Positions 35,462-45,664 of a DNA stretch of 64,000 nt are shown here, one piece after another. This DNA is from Alphaproteobacteria bacterium (GTDB lineage: Bacteria; Pseudomonadota; Alphaproteobacteria; Micropepsales; Micropepsaceae), in NCBI GenBank assembly GCA_015654635.1, contig JAATGP010000019.1:1-64000 (forward strand), written 5' to 3'. Both the position numbers and the translations under genes were made by a program. Below the pieces are notes generated by a model. That model was given only the letters and a program-made list of their open reading frames with translations, ran no database searches and was not told where the DNA came from. Numbering within the stretch: position 1 is the first letter of the stretch; each line of letters begins with the position of its first letter.

Positions 35462-37038
35462 GGGGCCCACCGCTTCGATATCATTTTCTCTTGTGCCAAA
35501 CCCCGCGTTAAAGCGATGATTGCACACAACAGAAGCCAGAAGGCTAGTCCGCGTATACGCGAATAGGGCGTGGGTGCAATTGGTGCGGGCAACGCACCAT
35601 CAACGATTCCAGTTTTGCCGAGACCGAGTTGCTGCGTGATTCGCCCGAAGGGATCGATGATTGCACTGATGCCCGTGTTGGCATCGCGCACCACGGCAAG
35701 ACCCTCTTCCATCGCACGCACCTGTGCCACCAAGAGATGCTGCTGAGGTCCGGCCCACGGCCCGAACCACGAATCGTCGGTAATATTTACGAGCCAATCC
35801 GGGCGCTTAGCACCCAGGACGGCGTCGGGAAACAGAATTTCATAACAGATTAACGGTGTTACATTTCCTGCACCGGGAACTCTGTAGGTCTGCGGCCCGG
35901 CACCCGGCGTGAAGCTGCCGTCGATGCCGGTGAGCTTGGAAAGTCCCAATGCGGTAAGCGTTTTCTCAAACGGCAGATATTCGCCGAACGGAACAAGGTG
36001 CGACTTATCGTATATGTCCAAAATTATCCCAGAGGGGCTGATAAAAAAGAAACTGTTCGCATAGGCGATGTGGTCGGAAGACGAATAGTCATGCCGTATC
36101 GCTCCGGTCATAAGACCGAGACCGCCTTGGCTGAGGCTTGCGATTTGTTCTAGTGCTAAAGGTTGCTCGGCGAGAAAAAAGGGCGGAGCGGCTTCCGGCC
36201 AAATGATGAGAGAGGGCGTGCTGTCGCCAGGCGCGGCGCTGAGCGTGATCAGCCGCTGCCAGTTGCGGCGGGCGAAACGGTACTGAATTTTCTCCGCCTG
36301 CGGAATATTGGGCTGCACCAGACGCAAACGCACAGAGGTAATGGCGGCTTGCGGCACCATAGCAAGACGCAGTGCGCCAGCCGCAAAAAGGATCACAAAC
36401 AGAGCGGTCATCATCGCGGGCAGTTGCCAGCTCGGCTTGGGAACAAACAATTGCGCCAAACTCGCACCGAACAGAACCGTCAGCAGGGAAAGGCCGTAAA
36501 CCCCGAATAAAGCCGTGCTCTGCAGCACGGCGAGCGAGGCACCCCAGCCATAGCCCGCAATGTTCCAGGGAAAGCCCGTGAGGATGTGGCCGCGCAACCA
36601 TTCGCAAAGCGCATAAGCTGCGGTCAGCGCAAAAATGCGCGAGGCCCCCGGTTTCCAGACGCTGGCGGCCGCAGCCGCCGCCCCCGCCATGAAGAAGGCA
36701 AGACCGCCCGGAAACATCAGCAGGACAAAAGGGATCTGCCAAGCATGGCTGTCGGCCTGAACGAGAAAGGGATAGACGATCCAATGCAGCCCAACGGCAA
36801 ATTGGCCAAAACCAAATCCGAAGCCGGTGAGCGCGGCGGCGCGCAAGCGATGCCGCTCTGTCGCTGCGCCATCGAGCAACAAAACCAGCGCGGCGATGCC
36901 GAAGAGCAGACAGGGAAAGAGGCCGAAGGGAGCAAACCCCAGCGCCGAGATCGCACCTGCCAGAACCGCGGCGCCAAAGCGCCCCCAGCCCGTAAGACCC
37001 GCCAAGCTTTCGCCGATGGCGGCGGCATAGGCGGTCAT
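35458..37038 (-). CDS. lnt: Apolipoprotein N-acyltransferase
   Basis: The 526-residue protein has about six to eight membrane segments in its first ~200 residues and one near the C-terminus. The periplasmic nitrilase domain has the triad Glu in IIWPEAAPPF, Lys in YDKSHLVPFGEYLP and Cys in LICYEILFPD. It adds the third acyl chain to lipoproteins such as LptE. It overlaps corC by 4 bp on its upstream side. Confidence 0.96.
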   Translation of the reverse strand: MTAYAAAIGESLAGLTGWGRFGAAVLAGAISALGFAPFGLFPCLLFGIAALVLLLDGAATERHRLRAAALTGFGFGFGQFAVGLHWIVYPFLVQADSHAWQIPFVLLMFPGGLAFFMAGAAAAAASVWKPGASRIFALTAAYALCEWLRGHILTGFPWNIAGYGWGASLAVLQSTALFGVYGLSLLTVLFGASLAQLFVPKPSWQLPAMMTALFVILFAAGALRLAMVPQAAITSVRLRLVQPNIPQAEKIQYRFARRNWQRLITLSAAPGDSTPSLIIWPEAAPPFFLAEQPLALEQIASLSQGGLGLMTGAIRHDYSSSDHIAYANSFFFISPSGIILDIYDKSHLVPFGEYLPFEKTLTALGLSKLTGIDGSFTPGAGPQTYRVPGAGNVTPLICYEILFPDAVLGAKRPDWLVNITDDSWFGPWAGPQQHLLVAQVRAMEEGLAVVRDANTGISAIIDPFGRITQQLGLGKTGIVDGALPAPIAPTPYSRIRGLAFWLLLCAIIALTRGLAQEKMISKRWAP

Positions 37039-37961
37039 GATTTGGACGATCCTTCCGTAGCATTCCCGTCTGCATTTGGCGGGCGGATGCGCAAGCGCTT
37101 GACGCGGCGCGGATCGGCTTCCAGCACGTCGAATTCGACGCCGCCGGGATGAGCGATAATCTCGCCGCGCTGCGGCACCCGCCCGATCAGCGAGACCACG
37201 AGACCGCCCAGCGTATCGATCTCTTCCAATTCACCATCCTCGCGCGGAAACGCGATGCCGGTTTCGGCTTTGAAATCGTCGAGTGCAATGCGCGCATCGG
37301 CGAGGAATGAACCATCCGGCAACAGCCGCGCATGGGGAGCTTCCTCGTCATGCTCGTCGGCGATATCACCCACGATCTCTTCGATAATGTCTTCGATGGA
37401 AACCAGACCCTCGGTGCCGCCATATTCATCGATGACGAGGGCCAGATGGGTATGGGTGGTCTGCATCTTCAACAGCAGATCGAGCACCGGCATGGAGGGC
37501 GGTGCAAATAGAATATCGTGCCGGATCTGGGCGATGGGTTGTTCGCGCAGACGGAAGGATTCCTCGCCAGCGTTTTCGAGCAGCCCGAGGACATTTTTCA
37601 AATGCACCAAGCCGACCGGATCGTCCAACGTCTCGCGATAGACCGGCAGGCGCGAATGCTGGGCCTCGCGGAAGAGCAGCACGAGGTCAGCGAGCGAAGT
37701 CTTCTCGTCCACCGCCACGATGTCGGCGCGCGGCACCATCACATCCTTGACCCTGAGCTCGCCGAAATTGAGCAGATTGGCGAGCATGGTGCGCTCCGGC
37801 GCCGACAGATCGGGGCGCTGGCGATCGCTTTCCTCGATCACCTCTTCGATGCTTTCGCGCATCTGGCTGGCCGGATCGTCGCCACGCAAAAGTTGCGCCA
37901 GCCGCTTGAGGAGAGAGGGCGCCTTCTCATTCTCGTCCGGCGAAACCGTGTGATCGCTCAT
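37035..37961 (-). CDS. corC: CorC/HlyC-type CBS-domain protein
   Basis: The 308-residue protein has two CBS domains (VPRADIVAVDEKTSLADL; HLALVIDEYGGTEGLVSIEDIIEEI in outline) and a C-terminal CorC_HlyC domain. It lacks the DUF21 membrane domain, so it is cytosolic like E. coli YbeX/CorC. The family is linked to magnesium/cobalt efflux and to ribosome physiology through the ybeY–ybeZ neighbourhood seen here. It overlaps both neighbours by 4 bp. Confidence 0.92.
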   Translation of the reverse strand: MSDHTVSPDENEKAPSLLKRLAQLLRGDDPASQMRESIEEVIEESDRQRPDLSAPERTMLANLLNFGELRVKDVMVPRADIVAVDEKTSLADLVLLFREAQHSRLPVYRETLDDPVGLVHLKNVLGLLENAGEESFRLREQPIAQIRHDILFAPPSMPVLDLLLKMQTTHTHLALVIDEYGGTEGLVSIEDIIEEIVGDIADEHDEEAPHARLLPDGSFLADARIALDDFKAETGIAFPREDGELEEIDTLGGLVVSLIGRVPQRGEIIAHPGGVEFDVLEADPRRVKRLRIRPPNADGNATEGSSKS

Positions 37962-38404
37962 TGGACCTCGTAGGGATTGGCAACCTTCATCGTTTTCAAG
38001 ATGCGCACTTCCAAAGGTTCCATCTTGTTTGCCTGCCGTGTGGTGACGTGATCGTAACCCAGAAGATGCAGCACGCCATGCACGGTGAGATGGGTGGTAT
38101 GATCGAGGAGCGTTTTTTTGGCCTCTTTGGCCTCGCGCGCCGTGACACCGTAAGCAATCGCGACATCGCCGAGATAGCCGTCAAGACCGGCGGGAAAGGA
38201 CAGCACATTGGTGGGTTTGTCCTTGCCCCGGAAGGCGGCATTCAGCTTCTGCACGCGGCCATTGGTGGTCAGCATGACGGTGAGATCGGCGTGATCCGGG
38301 GCCCCCGCTTCGGCGAGGGCCGTTTTCACGGCGCGTTTTATCCGTGCCGAATGCCCGCGGAGTTTCCGCCAGCGTGCATCTTGGATGATGAGCGTGATGC
38401 TCAA
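37958..38404 (-). CDS. ybeY: rRNA maturation factor YbeY
   Basis: The 148-residue protein has the zinc motif HLTVHGVLHLLGYDH, complete for a YbeY endoribonuclease, and the preceding KPTNVLSFP strand. YbeY works in 16S rRNA 3' end maturation and ribosome quality control. It overlaps phoH and corC by 4 bp each, part of a coupled operon. Confidence 0.96.
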   Translation of the reverse strand: MSITLIIQDARWRKLRGHSARIKRAVKTALAEAGAPDHADLTVMLTTNGRVQKLNAAFRGKDKPTNVLSFPAGLDGYLGDVAIAYGVTAREAKEAKKTLLDHTTHLTVHGVLHLLGYDHVTTRQANKMEPLEVRILKTMKVANPYEVQ

Positions 38405-39390
38405 TCCTCGTCCTTCCGCGCCTTACGGGCGCGCTCCCCATCGGCCGCATTATAGGCGGAGACGATCCGCGAGACGAGAGCATGACGCACCACATCCTGC
38501 TCGGAAAATTGGGCAAAGGCGGCCCCTTCGACATTGCGCAGGATGGAAAGTGCCTGGCTGAGACCTTCGGCGCGGCCGCCGGGAAGATCGCTTTGCGAGG
38601 GATCGCCGGTAACCACCATGCGCGAATCCTCGCCCAGCCGCGTGAGAAACATCTTCATTTGCGGCGCCGTGGTATTTTGCGCCTCGTCGAGAATGACAAA
38701 GGCGCGCCGCAATGTGCGTCCGCGCATGAAAGCCAGCGGCGCCACTTCGATGATGCCTTGCTCGATCATTTTGAGGCAAGGCTCGCCAATCACATCCATC
38801 AAGGCATCGTAAAGCGGGCGCAGATAAGGATCGACCTTCTCCTTCAAATCGCCGGGCAGAAAGCCGAGCCGTTCGCCGGCCTCCAAAGCCGGACGCGACA
38901 GGATCAGCCGCTCCACTTCACGCTTGTGCAAAAGATGGGCGCCAAAGGCGGCGGCGAGGTAGGTCTTGCCAGTACCCGCCGGGCCGATGCCGAATACCAA
39001 AGGATGGGTTTCCATCAAATGCAGGTAAGCGGCCTGGGCCGGAGAACGGGCCCGCAGGCTTTTGCCCGTCCAGGTCTTGATGGTGGCAAGACCGGCATGG
39101 GCGATGTCGCCCTCTTCAGCCTTGTTGGCGAAACGCACTTCGGAATCGATTTCTGCGGCGCTGACATGCTGGCCGTCTTCAAGGAGGTCGTAGAGGGCTC
39201 TGAGCACACCAGCGGCTTTTTCGCGCTCGGCGCCTTCGATCGCCACGACATTGCCGCGCAGATCAACCTTGACGCCCAGCTTCTGTTCCAGCCGCACGAA
39301 GTTCTTGGAATGAGGCCCCATCAATTCCGGCAACAAGGCATTGTCGGGAAATTCCAGCGTCAGCTTGGCGCTCTTCTTCGTCGTGTTCAA
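38401..39390 (-). CDS. PhoH-like ATPase (YbeZ)
   Basis: The 329-residue protein has a short N-terminal KH-like part, then a P-loop ATPase with Walker [12 protein letters not shown] and Walker [10 protein letters not shown]. It belongs to the PhoH/YbeZ group of probable RNA helicase-like ATPases that partner YbeY. It overlaps miaB upstream and ybeY downstream by 4 bp. Confidence 0.95.
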   Translation of the reverse strand: MNTTKKSAKLTLEFPDNALLPELMGPHSKNFVRLEQKLGVKVDLRGNVVAIEGAEREKAAGVLRALYDLLEDGQHVSAAEIDSEVRFANKAEEGDIAHAGLATIKTWTGKSLRARSPAQAAYLHLMETHPLVFGIGPAGTGKTYLAAAFGAHLLHKREVERLILSRPALEAGERLGFLPGDLKEKVDPYLRPLYDALMDVIGEPCLKMIEQGIIEVAPLAFMRGRTLRRAFVILDEAQNTTAPQMKMFLTRLGEDSRMVVTGDPSQSDLPGGRAEGLSQALSILRNVEGAAFAQFSEQDVVRHALVSRIVSAYNAADGERARKARKDED

Positions 39391-40757
39391 TCGGCCATTA
39401 CCCTTTTCGCTGTCGCCGCTTCGTGCGTGGGGAGCAAGATACCCTTCAGACTATTAGGCCCGACTTCTGCGATCCGCAGCGGCACGATTTGACCGATCAG
39501 AGCGGCAGCGCCGTCGGCGTGCACCGCTTGCAGATAGGGCGAGCGGCCCATCGCTTGACCGGGCTGACGACCTTCCTTCTCGAACAGAACCGTCATGGTC
39601 TTGCCGACGCAAGTGGCGTTGAAGGCGGCCTGTTGCGTCAGCAAAAGCGCCTGCAACTCTTGCAGCCGCGCATCCTTGACCGCTTCGGAGACTTGCCTGT
39701 TGTCAGCGGCTGCGGGTGTGCCGGGGCGCGGGCTATATTTGAAGGAATAGGCCTGGGCGTAACCCACCGCCCGCACCAGCGCGAGCGTGGCTTCGAAATC
39801 GGCATCGCTTTCGCCGGGAAAGCCGACGATGAAATCGCCCGACAGCGCCATATCGGGCCGCGCCGCACGCACCCGCTCTACCAGCCGCAGATAATCGCCA
39901 ACGCTATGGCCGCGGTTCATGGCGGCCAGGATGGCATCGGAGCCAGACTGCACCGGCAGATGCAGATACGGCATCAACTGGCCGATATCGCGGTGGGCGG
40001 CGATCAGATCATCGCCCATGTCGCGCGGGTGGCTGGTGACGTAGCGCAGGCGTTCGAGCCCCCGCACATCGGCCAGCATTGCGATCAGTTTGGCCAGCGA
40101 CCACGCCGTCCCGTCAGGGCCTTGGCCGCGATAGGCGTTGACGTTCTGGCCGAGCAGCGTCAGCTCGCGCACCCCGCCCGCCACTAGCGCCTTGGCCTCG
40201 GCGAGCACGTCCCCGACGGGACGCGAGAACTCCGCACCCCGCGTATACGGCACCACACAGAAGGTGCAGAATTTATCGCAGCCTTCTTGCACGGTAAGAA
40301 AGGCCGCCGGGCCATTCGATATGGAATGCTGCGGCAGGTGATCGAATTTGTCTTCGGCGGGAAATTCGGTTTCCAGCGCATGGCCGACACCGCGGACGAT
40401 TTTGGCGATCATCTCCGGCAGACGCTGATAGCTCTGCGGCCCGACCACAATATCGACCGCGGGCTGGCGCGACAGGATTTCCTCGCCTTCGGCTTGGGCG
40501 ACGCAGCCCGCCACGGCGAGTATCATGCGCTCGCCCTTGGCGGCCTTCGCCGCCTTCATCAGCTTCAGCTTGCCGAGTTCGGAATAGACCTTCTCCGCCG
40601 CCTTCTCGCGGATGTGGCAGGTGTTGAGGATGACCATATCGGCGTCATCCGCCGTCTCACTGGCGGCAAAGCCCAGCGGCGCCAGCAAATCCGCCATGCG
40701 GGCGGAATCGTAGACGTTCATCTGGCAGCCATAGGTCTTGATAAAGAGCCGCTTCAT
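39387..40757 (-). CDS. miaB: tRNA methylthiotransferase MiaB
   Basis: The 456-residue radical-SAM enzyme starts [18 protein letters not shown]. Cysteines in YGCQMN, NTCHIR and AGCVAQ bind one cluster and CDKFCTFC binds the radical-SAM cluster; a C-terminal TRAM domain follows. It adds the 2-methylthio group to i6A37 of tRNA. It heads the miaB–phoH–ybeY–corC–lnt overlapping string. Confidence 0.97.
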   Translation of the reverse strand: MKRLFIKTYGCQMNVYDSARMADLLAPLGFAASETADDADMVILNTCHIREKAAEKVYSELGKLKLMKAAKAAKGERMILAVAGCVAQAEGEEILSRQPAVDIVVGPQSYQRLPEMIAKIVRGVGHALETEFPAEDKFDHLPQHSISNGPAAFLTVQEGCDKFCTFCVVPYTRGAEFSRPVGDVLAEAKALVAGGVRELTLLGQNVNAYRGQGPDGTAWSLAKLIAMLADVRGLERLRYVTSHPRDMGDDLIAAHRDIGQLMPYLHLPVQSGSDAILAAMNRGHSVGDYLRLVERVRAARPDMALSGDFIVGFPGESDADFEATLALVRAVGYAQAYSFKYSPRPGTPAAADNRQVSEAVKDARLQELQALLLTQQAAFNATCVGKTMTVLFEKEGRQPGQAMGRSPYLQAVHADGAAALIGQIVPLRIAEVGPNSLKGILLPTHEAATAKRVMAD

Positions 40758-40801
40758 GAGGGCAGGTTATCTGCGATAGGCGGCCCGAAAACAAGAATGG
40801 C

Positions 40802-41653
40802 TCATTCGGCCGGTTGTGCTGCCGCTTGGGCAGCCGCAAGGGCCGCCTCGGCAATACCCCAATCGCCCCGCAGCGCCCGCATCTGGCCTGCCCGGATAAG
40901 GTTTTCCGCCTGCAGCGCGATTTGCTTGCGCCCGCATTCGGCGCTGACCCGCAGGGGTTGGTGGAACTCGACCACGACGTCGAGGGGGCCAGTCCTGAAA
41001 GCCTCCCAGACATGGGCGGCGAGTTCCATATCCCCGTACCAGGCATAGAAAGGGCGGTTCTCGCGTCCCAAAGGCATGCCGTAGAAGCCGATATAGGAGA
41101 TGGAAACCGGCTGCACCGGCACATATTCGACGTGGCCCTCGGCATCGGTGCCGATTTCGGATTCCACTGCCCCCATCAGGGCACTCTTGAAGGGCAGGAT
41201 GCGATTGCCATCGCTGGTGGTGCCTTCGGGAAACAACACCAGGGTGTCGCCGGCTTTCAGGCGCTCGCGGATTTCGACGGCTGCCTTCGCGGCTTCGGAG
41301 CGCTTGCTGCGGTCGACGAAGATCGAGCGCTGCAGTTTGGACATCAATCCGAAAAGCGGCCAGCTCTTGACTTCCAACTTGGCGACGAAAGAGACCGGTA
41401 CGGTCGCCGACATCACCAGAATGTCGAAATAGCTGGTGTGGTTGGCCACCAGAAGAACGCCGCGATCTTTGACCGGTTCGCCGATGACGCGAATTTTGAT
41501 GCCGAACAAACGGCACAGGAAAGCGTGATAGGCATGGGGATAGGTTTTCTGAAGCGAAATCCCCAAGCGGATAGACAACCATTGAATTGGCGCGCTGAGA
41601 ACCGTCAGGCCCAAAAATGCCGTGGCCAGAAAGAACGCTCTCAGCGTGGGCAT
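40802..41653 (-). CDS. Lysophospholipid acyltransferase (PlsC-like)
   Basis: The 283-residue protein has an N-terminal membrane segment (FFLATAFLGLTVLSAPIQWLS in outline) and acyltransferase motifs NHTSYFD (NHxxxxD) and LFPEGTTSDGN (FPEGT). It acylates lysophosphatidate or a related lysolipid such as lyso-ornithine lipid. An OlsB-like gene is 20 kb away, so an OlsA role is possible but unproven. It lies 2 bp after fur. Confidence 0.9.
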   Translation of the reverse strand: MPTLRAFFLATAFLGLTVLSAPIQWLSIRLGISLQKTYPHAYHAFLCRLFGIKIRVIGEPVKDRGVLLVANHTSYFDILVMSATVPVSFVAKLEVKSWPLFGLMSKLQRSIFVDRSKRSEAAKAAVEIRERLKAGDTLVLFPEGTTSDGNRILPFKSALMGAVESEIGTDAEGHVEYVPVQPVSISYIGFYGMPLGRENRPFYAWYGDMELAAHVWEAFRTGPLDVVVEFHQPLRVSAECGRKQIALQAENLIRAGQMRALRGDWGIAEAALAAAQAAAQPAE

Positions 41654-41655
41654 AA

Positions 41656-42066
41656 TCAGCGCGACTTTTTCGGAACGCCATAGAGTTCGAGCCGGTGGTC
41701 GACCAACTCAAAACCCAATTCCTCGGCGATACGGCGCTGCAGCTTTTCGATTTCCTCGTTGCGGAATTCGATCACACTTCCTGATTGTACGTCGATCAGA
41801 TGGTCGTGATGCGATTCCGGCGCTTCCTCGTAACGAGAGCGCCCATCGCGAAAGTCATGCCGTTCCAGAATGCCCGCATCTTCGAACAATTTGACCGTAC
41901 GGTACACCGTCGCGATCGAGATATGCGGATCCAGTGCGGAAGCGCGCCGATAAAGTTCCTCAGCGTCGGGATGATCGGCGGCGTCCGAGAGGACTCGCGC
42001 AATTACCCGGCGCTGCTCCGTCATCCGCAGCCCCTTATCAACGCAGAGTTTTTCGATCCGCGTCAT
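41656..42066 (-). CDS. fur: Fur-family regulator
   Basis: The 136-residue protein has the Fur winged-helix (MTEQRRVIARVL; ISIATVYRTVKLFEDAG) and the metal motif HHDHLIDV. The C-terminal CxxC zinc cysteines of gamma-proteobacterial Fur are absent, as in alphaproteobacterial Fur/Mur. It senses iron or manganese. It sits in the rimI–fur–plsC–miaB string, its usual place in this class. Confidence 0.92.
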   Translation of the reverse strand: MTRIEKLCVDKGLRMTEQRRVIARVLSDAADHPDAEELYRRASALDPHISIATVYRTVKLFEDAGILERHDFRDGRSRYEEAPESHHDHLIDVQSGSVIEFRNEEIEKLQRRIAEELGFELVDHRLELYGVPKKSR

Positions 42067-42099
42067 GTCTCACCCCTGCCTTGTTACCAGGTTGCGAAT

Positions 42100-42555
42100 C
42101 TATCCGAGTTGCATGCAATTGCCCACAAGGAGTGCGGGAATTTCCATACGAAAGGTAAGGGCATCGCTGCACTGCCCTTCCGCTGTTGTGTAATAGGCTT
42201 TACGGCGACCCATTTCGACGAACCCAACTTGTTTATATAAAGCAATTGCTGGAAAATTTCTGCAATCGACTTCTAGAAACATCATAAGAGCGCCTTGGTC
42301 TGCCGCCTGCTTGAGGGCCGCGCGAAGCAGTTCAGCCGCAATCCCGCGTCGTCGCGCCGCAGGCGTCACACCCAAGCTTAAAACCTCCGATTGATCCGCC
42401 ACAACTTGAACGACGATGAAGCCAGCTTCATCCATCAAGGCGACGCAGCCAGGATTGGCGAGCAATGCGGAGAAACTTTCCGCGCTCCAGACTTCGGAAA
42501 AACACTGCGCATGCAGACGGGCCAGATGCGCGGCATCGCTGGTGGCCGCGATCAT
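42100..42555 (-). CDS. rimI: Ribosomal protein S18 alanine N-acetyltransferase-like
   Basis: The 151-residue GNAT protein has the acetyl-CoA loop LGVTPAARRRGIAAELLRAA and late FLEVDCRNFPAIALYKQVGF. RimI acetylates the N-terminus of S18, and its gene normally follows tsaB, as here, with a 4-bp overlap. A different GNAT substrate cannot be excluded. Confidence 0.9.
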   Translation of the reverse strand: MIAATSDAAHLARLHAQCFSEVWSAESFSALLANPGCVALMDEAGFIVVQVVADQSEVLSLGVTPAARRRGIAAELLRAALKQAADQGALMMFLEVDCRNFPAIALYKQVGFVEMGRRKAYYTTAEGQCSDALTFRMEIPALLVGNCMQLG

Positions 42556-43214
42556 GTTCTTACCGCAGGAAGTTTGGCGTCGGGCGGGCGCAAATAGAGC
42601 GGGCGCGGCGTAGCGGTGGCTTCAACCGCCAGCGCAAGCCGCGCGACCCACACAGCATGGGGTGCGGTGATCGCCGTCGCGATCGCATCCGGGCAGTGCA
42701 GTGCCATCGAAGGCGCGGCCGTACCAGCAAGTGCAAGGCCGGAAAATGAGGAGAGCAATTGCACGGCTGCGCCGATAGACAGGATTTGTGCCGCGACGGG
42801 ATGGCCGACCATTTCCAGATAGACCTCATCACGCTTGGCATCATGCACCGCCGCCGCGATGGCGCGGCCTGTCTCTGCACGCGCTTGTTCGGCCATAGCG
42901 GCAAGGCTGGTGATTCCGATCAGCGGCTTGGCGAGTGCCACCCGCAGGCCGCGCATAAAAGCAAGCCCAACACGTTGGCCTGTGAAACTGCCCGGACCGG
43001 TGGTCACCGCCAGCTTGTCGAGATCACCGAAAGCAAGACCTGCTTTGCGCAGGACGTCTTCCACCATCGGGGCCAGCGCTTCGGCATGGCCGCGCTGCAT
43101 CTCGGCGCAGCTTGTGGCCAAGACGTGGGCGCCCGCCAGCACCGCCACCGAACAGGCGCCAAAACACGTATCGACGGCGAGGAGTCTTAGATCAGGCAAT
43201 CGAACAGGCCTCAT
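42552..43214 (-). CDS. tsaB: tRNA threonylcarbamoyladenosine synthesis protein TsaB
   Basis: Starting at MRPVRLPDLRLLAVDTCFGAC, the ~220-residue ASKHA-fold protein shows GPGSFTGQRVGLAFMRGL and other TsaB motifs but lacks the TsaD metal site. TsaB pairs with TsaD for t6A formation. The start overlaps the end of the nitroreductase gene by 23 bp; an ATG-like start further upstream is less likely. rimI follows with a 4-bp overlap. Confidence 0.93.
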   Translation of the reverse strand: MRPVRLPDLRLLAVDTCFGACSVAVLAGAHVLATSCAEMQRGHAEALAPMVEDVLRKAGLAFGDLDKLAVTTGPGSFTGQRVGLAFMRGLRVALAKPLIGITSLAAMAEQARAETGRAIAAAVHDAKRDEVYLEMVGHPVAAQILSIGAAVQLLSSFSGLALAGTAAPSMALHCPDAIATAITAPHAVWVARLALAVEATATPRPLYLRPPDAKLPAVRT

Positions 43215-43770
43215 CGAACGAAAGCCGGGCGGCGCGGGGATAAAGCTTGCTGCTGTCGCCATGGCCGATATTGCAAAGGAAGTTCGATTTCACGGGGGTT
43301 CCGGCAAAGAATTCCGCGTCGACACCGGCATTGTCAAAGCCCGACATCGGCCCGCAATCCAGCCCGAGCGACCGCGCCGCAATGATGAAATAGGCCCCTT
43401 GCAACGCGCCATTGCGGAAGGCGTTGACTTCGTTGACGGCAGGATCCGGCGAGGCGAAGCTGGTGCTCTGCGGGCTCAACTGGTTTTTGAAACGGCCAAA
43501 TTCCACGTCATAGCCGAGGATGGCGGTAGCAGGCGCCGCCATGGTCTTGTCCACATTGCCAGCCGACAAATGCGGTTTCAGACGCGCTTTCGCTGCGGGC
43601 GAGGCCACAAAAACGATGCGCAGCGGATTGGAATTGCCCGAAGTTGGCCCCCAGCGCAACAGATCGTAGACCGCCATCAACAGCGCGGGCGAGACCGGCT
43701 TATCCAGCCAAGCACGATGGGTGCGGGCGGACCGAAAAATAACATCCAGTGCTTCGTCGTTGATGGCCAT
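43192..43770 (-). CDS. Nitroreductase family protein (malonic semialdehyde reductase-like)
   Basis: The 192-residue protein (MAINDEALDVIFRSARTHRAW) resembles the RutE/malonic semialdehyde reductase branch of FMN nitroreductases: LLRWGPTSGNSNPLRIVFV, ALQGAYFIIAARSLGLDCGPMSGFD in outline. No other rut genes are present, so the substrate is uncertain. It lies between nfu and tsaB. Confidence 0.87.
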   Translation of the reverse strand: MAINDEALDVIFRSARTHRAWLDKPVSPALLMAVYDLLRWGPTSGNSNPLRIVFVASPAAKARLKPHLSAGNVDKTMAAPATAILGYDVEFGRFKNQLSPQSTSFASPDPAVNEVNAFRNGALQGAYFIIAARSLGLDCGPMSGFDNAGVDAEFFAGTPVKSNFLCNIGHGDSSKLYPRAARLSFDEACSIA

Positions 43771-43827
43771 GACGCGAATCCCTTCCTTGCCCAAGACGGC
43801 CGGACAATCGCAGATATCGCGGGGCGC

Positions 43828-44388
43828 TTAAACCGCTTCGACGGCGCTCACTTCGGGCACGTAATGGCGCAGCATATTCTCGATGCCATTGCGCAGGGTC
43901 AGTGTGGCCGAGGGACAACCGGCACAGGAGCCGCGCATGTGCAGATAGACGATGCCCGAAGCCTCGTCGAAGCCGTGATAGGTGATGTCACCGCCATCCT
44001 GAGCCACAGCCGGGCGCACACGGGTTTCGATCAGGTCCTTGATCTGGGCCACGACCTCGGACTCTTCTTCCTCTGAAAGCGCAGCCGGGGCATGCTCGTC
44101 GCTGGTTTCAATCAGCGGCAGGTCGCGGGTGAAGTGCTCCATGATGGCGCCGAGAATGGCGGGTTTCAGATGCTTCCAATCGCCATCGGTTTTGGTCACG
44201 GTGATGAAATCGGCGCCGAAAAAGACCCGCGAGACGTCCGGCACTTCGAACAGAGCCCGCGCCAGAGGCGAACGCCCAGCCGACTCGGGGCCATCGAAAT
44301 CAGCCACTTTGCCCTCGCCCATGACCTCACGGCCGGGCAGAAATTTGAGCGTGGCGGGGTTGGGAGTCGATTCTGTTTGGATGAACAT
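43828..44388 (-). CDS. NifU-like Fe-S carrier (Nfu)
   Basis: The 186-residue protein starts MFIQTESTPNPATLKFLPG, the Nfu N-terminal domain. The C-terminal NifU domain carries CxxC in GSCAGCPSATLTL. It should deliver Fe-S clusters to target proteins such as MiaB or ferredoxin. It is the upstream end of the long conserved minus-strand block, after sdhAF4. Confidence 0.94.
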   Translation of the reverse strand: MFIQTESTPNPATLKFLPGREVMGEGKVADFDGPESAGRSPLARALFEVPDVSRVFFGADFITVTKTDGDWKHLKPAILGAIMEHFTRDLPLIETSDEHAPAALSEEEESEVVAQIKDLIETRVRPAVAQDGGDITYHGFDEASGIVYLHMRGSCAGCPSATLTLRNGIENMLRHYVPEVSAVEAV

Positions 44389-44474
44389 GGGGCGCAATAC
44401 CGTTTCCAATGCCTCCCTTACATGGACCCGGCAGGGGCACTCTACAAGGGGCAGAAAAGCGCGCAAAAACCCTA

Positions 44475-44669
44475 TCAGAAGTCGGAAATAATGCCTTTCT
44501 TTTCCCAATCGCCATAGCGGGTTGGCTCGGGCCCCAGCCGCCCGCCTTGCTCCGGCGGCAAAGCCGGTTTGGCGGCGGCCAGGCGGCGGCGCTCTTCGGC
44601 CTCCGCCAAGGCCCGCTCGCCCGCTTCCCGGATTTTCGCTGCAATCTCGGCCTTGGGCGTATTTGCCAT
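44475..44669 (-). CDS. Succinate dehydrogenase assembly factor 4 (DUF1674)
   Basis: The 64-residue protein ends GPEPTRYGDWEKKGIISDF, the DUF1674/SdhAF4 signature. In mitochondria and alphaproteobacteria this factor protects flavinated SdhA during complex II assembly. No sdh genes are in the window. It lies 86 bp upstream of nfu on the same strand. Confidence 0.93.
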   Translation of the reverse strand: MANTPKAEIAAKIREAGERALAEAEERRRLAAAKPALPPEQGGRLGPEPTRYGDWEKKGIISDF

Positions 44670-44743
44670 TTTGTTTCCGTGACTTGATTGGCGATAAACG
44701 AAGCTTACATCTGAAGCGCATTCTAGAACGTGGACCGTGAGCC

Positions 44744-45664
44744 GTGAATACTCTGCGTACCGGTATCCTGATGGCAGCCCTGTCAGGGCTGTTCATGGGC
44801 ATAGGCTTTGTCTTGGGCGGCCCGACGGGAATGGCGATCGCCTTCCTCTTTGCCGTTAGCACCAACGCCTTTGCCTATTGGAACTCCGACAAGGTGGTGT
44901 TGCGCATGTACGGGGCTCAGGAGGTCGATGAGACCACCGGCCCGCGGCTTTACCGGATTGTGCGCGATTTGAGCAAAGCGGCGGGGCTGCCCATGCCGCG
45001 TGTCTGCATCGTGGAGAATGACCAGCCCAATGCCTTTGCCACCGGGCGCAATCCCGAACATGCCGCGGTCTGCGCCACCACGGGCTTGCTCGCCCGCCTC
45101 AATGACGAAGAACTGGCGGGCGTCCTTGCCCATGAACTCGGCCATGTGAAGAACCGCGATACCCTGACCATGACCATCACGGCAACGATTGCGGGTGCGA
45201 TCTCGATGCTGGCCAATTTCGCGCTGTTCTTCGGCAGCGGCGACCGCCGCAACAATCCGCTGGGTATTTTCGGCGTTCTGCTGATCTCCATCCTGGCCCC
45301 GATTGCCGCCATGCTGGTGCAAGCCACCATCAGCCGGACGCGCGAATTCGAGGCCGACAAGGCGGGCGCCGAAATCTCCCGCCATCCCTTGTGGCTCGCC
45401 TCGGCCCTGTCGCGCATTTCCCATTCGGCGGAGGTGACGCAGAATCCCGAGGCCGAGGCCAATCCGGCGACGGCGCATATGTTCATCATCAACCCGCTCT
45501 CGGGCGGTGGCATCTCGGGCCTTTTCTCCAGCCATCCGCCAACGGAAGAGCGCATCGCGCGGCTCAGAGCCATGGCAGCGGCCCGGGGCGAAGTCGAAGC
45601 CATCCCCACCCGTAAGCCGGGCCCCTGGGACACCAACCGGGTCGCCAAAGGCCCTTGGGGATGA
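44744..45664 (+). CDS. htpX: Heat-shock membrane protease HtpX
   Basis: The 306-residue M48 protease begins with GTG at 44744 and has two N-terminal membrane segments. The zinc motif is [10 protein letters not shown], followed by two more membrane segments and the third ligand in REFEADKAG. It degrades misfolded membrane proteins. Its stop overlaps rsmB by 4 bp (ATGA). Confidence 0.96.
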   Translation: MNTLRTGILMAALSGLFMGIGFVLGGPTGMAIAFLFAVSTNAFAYWNSDKVVLRMYGAQEVDETTGPRLYRIVRDLSKAAGLPMPRVCIVENDQPNAFATGRNPEHAAVCATTGLLARLNDEELAGVLAHELGHVKNRDTLTMTITATIAGAISMLANFALFFGSGDRRNNPLGIFGVLLISILAPIAAMLVQATISRTREFEADKAGAEISRHPLWLASALSRISHSAEVTQNPEAEANPATAHMFIINPLSGGGISGLFSSHPPTEERIARLRAMAAARGEVEAIPTRKPGPWDTNRVAKGPWG

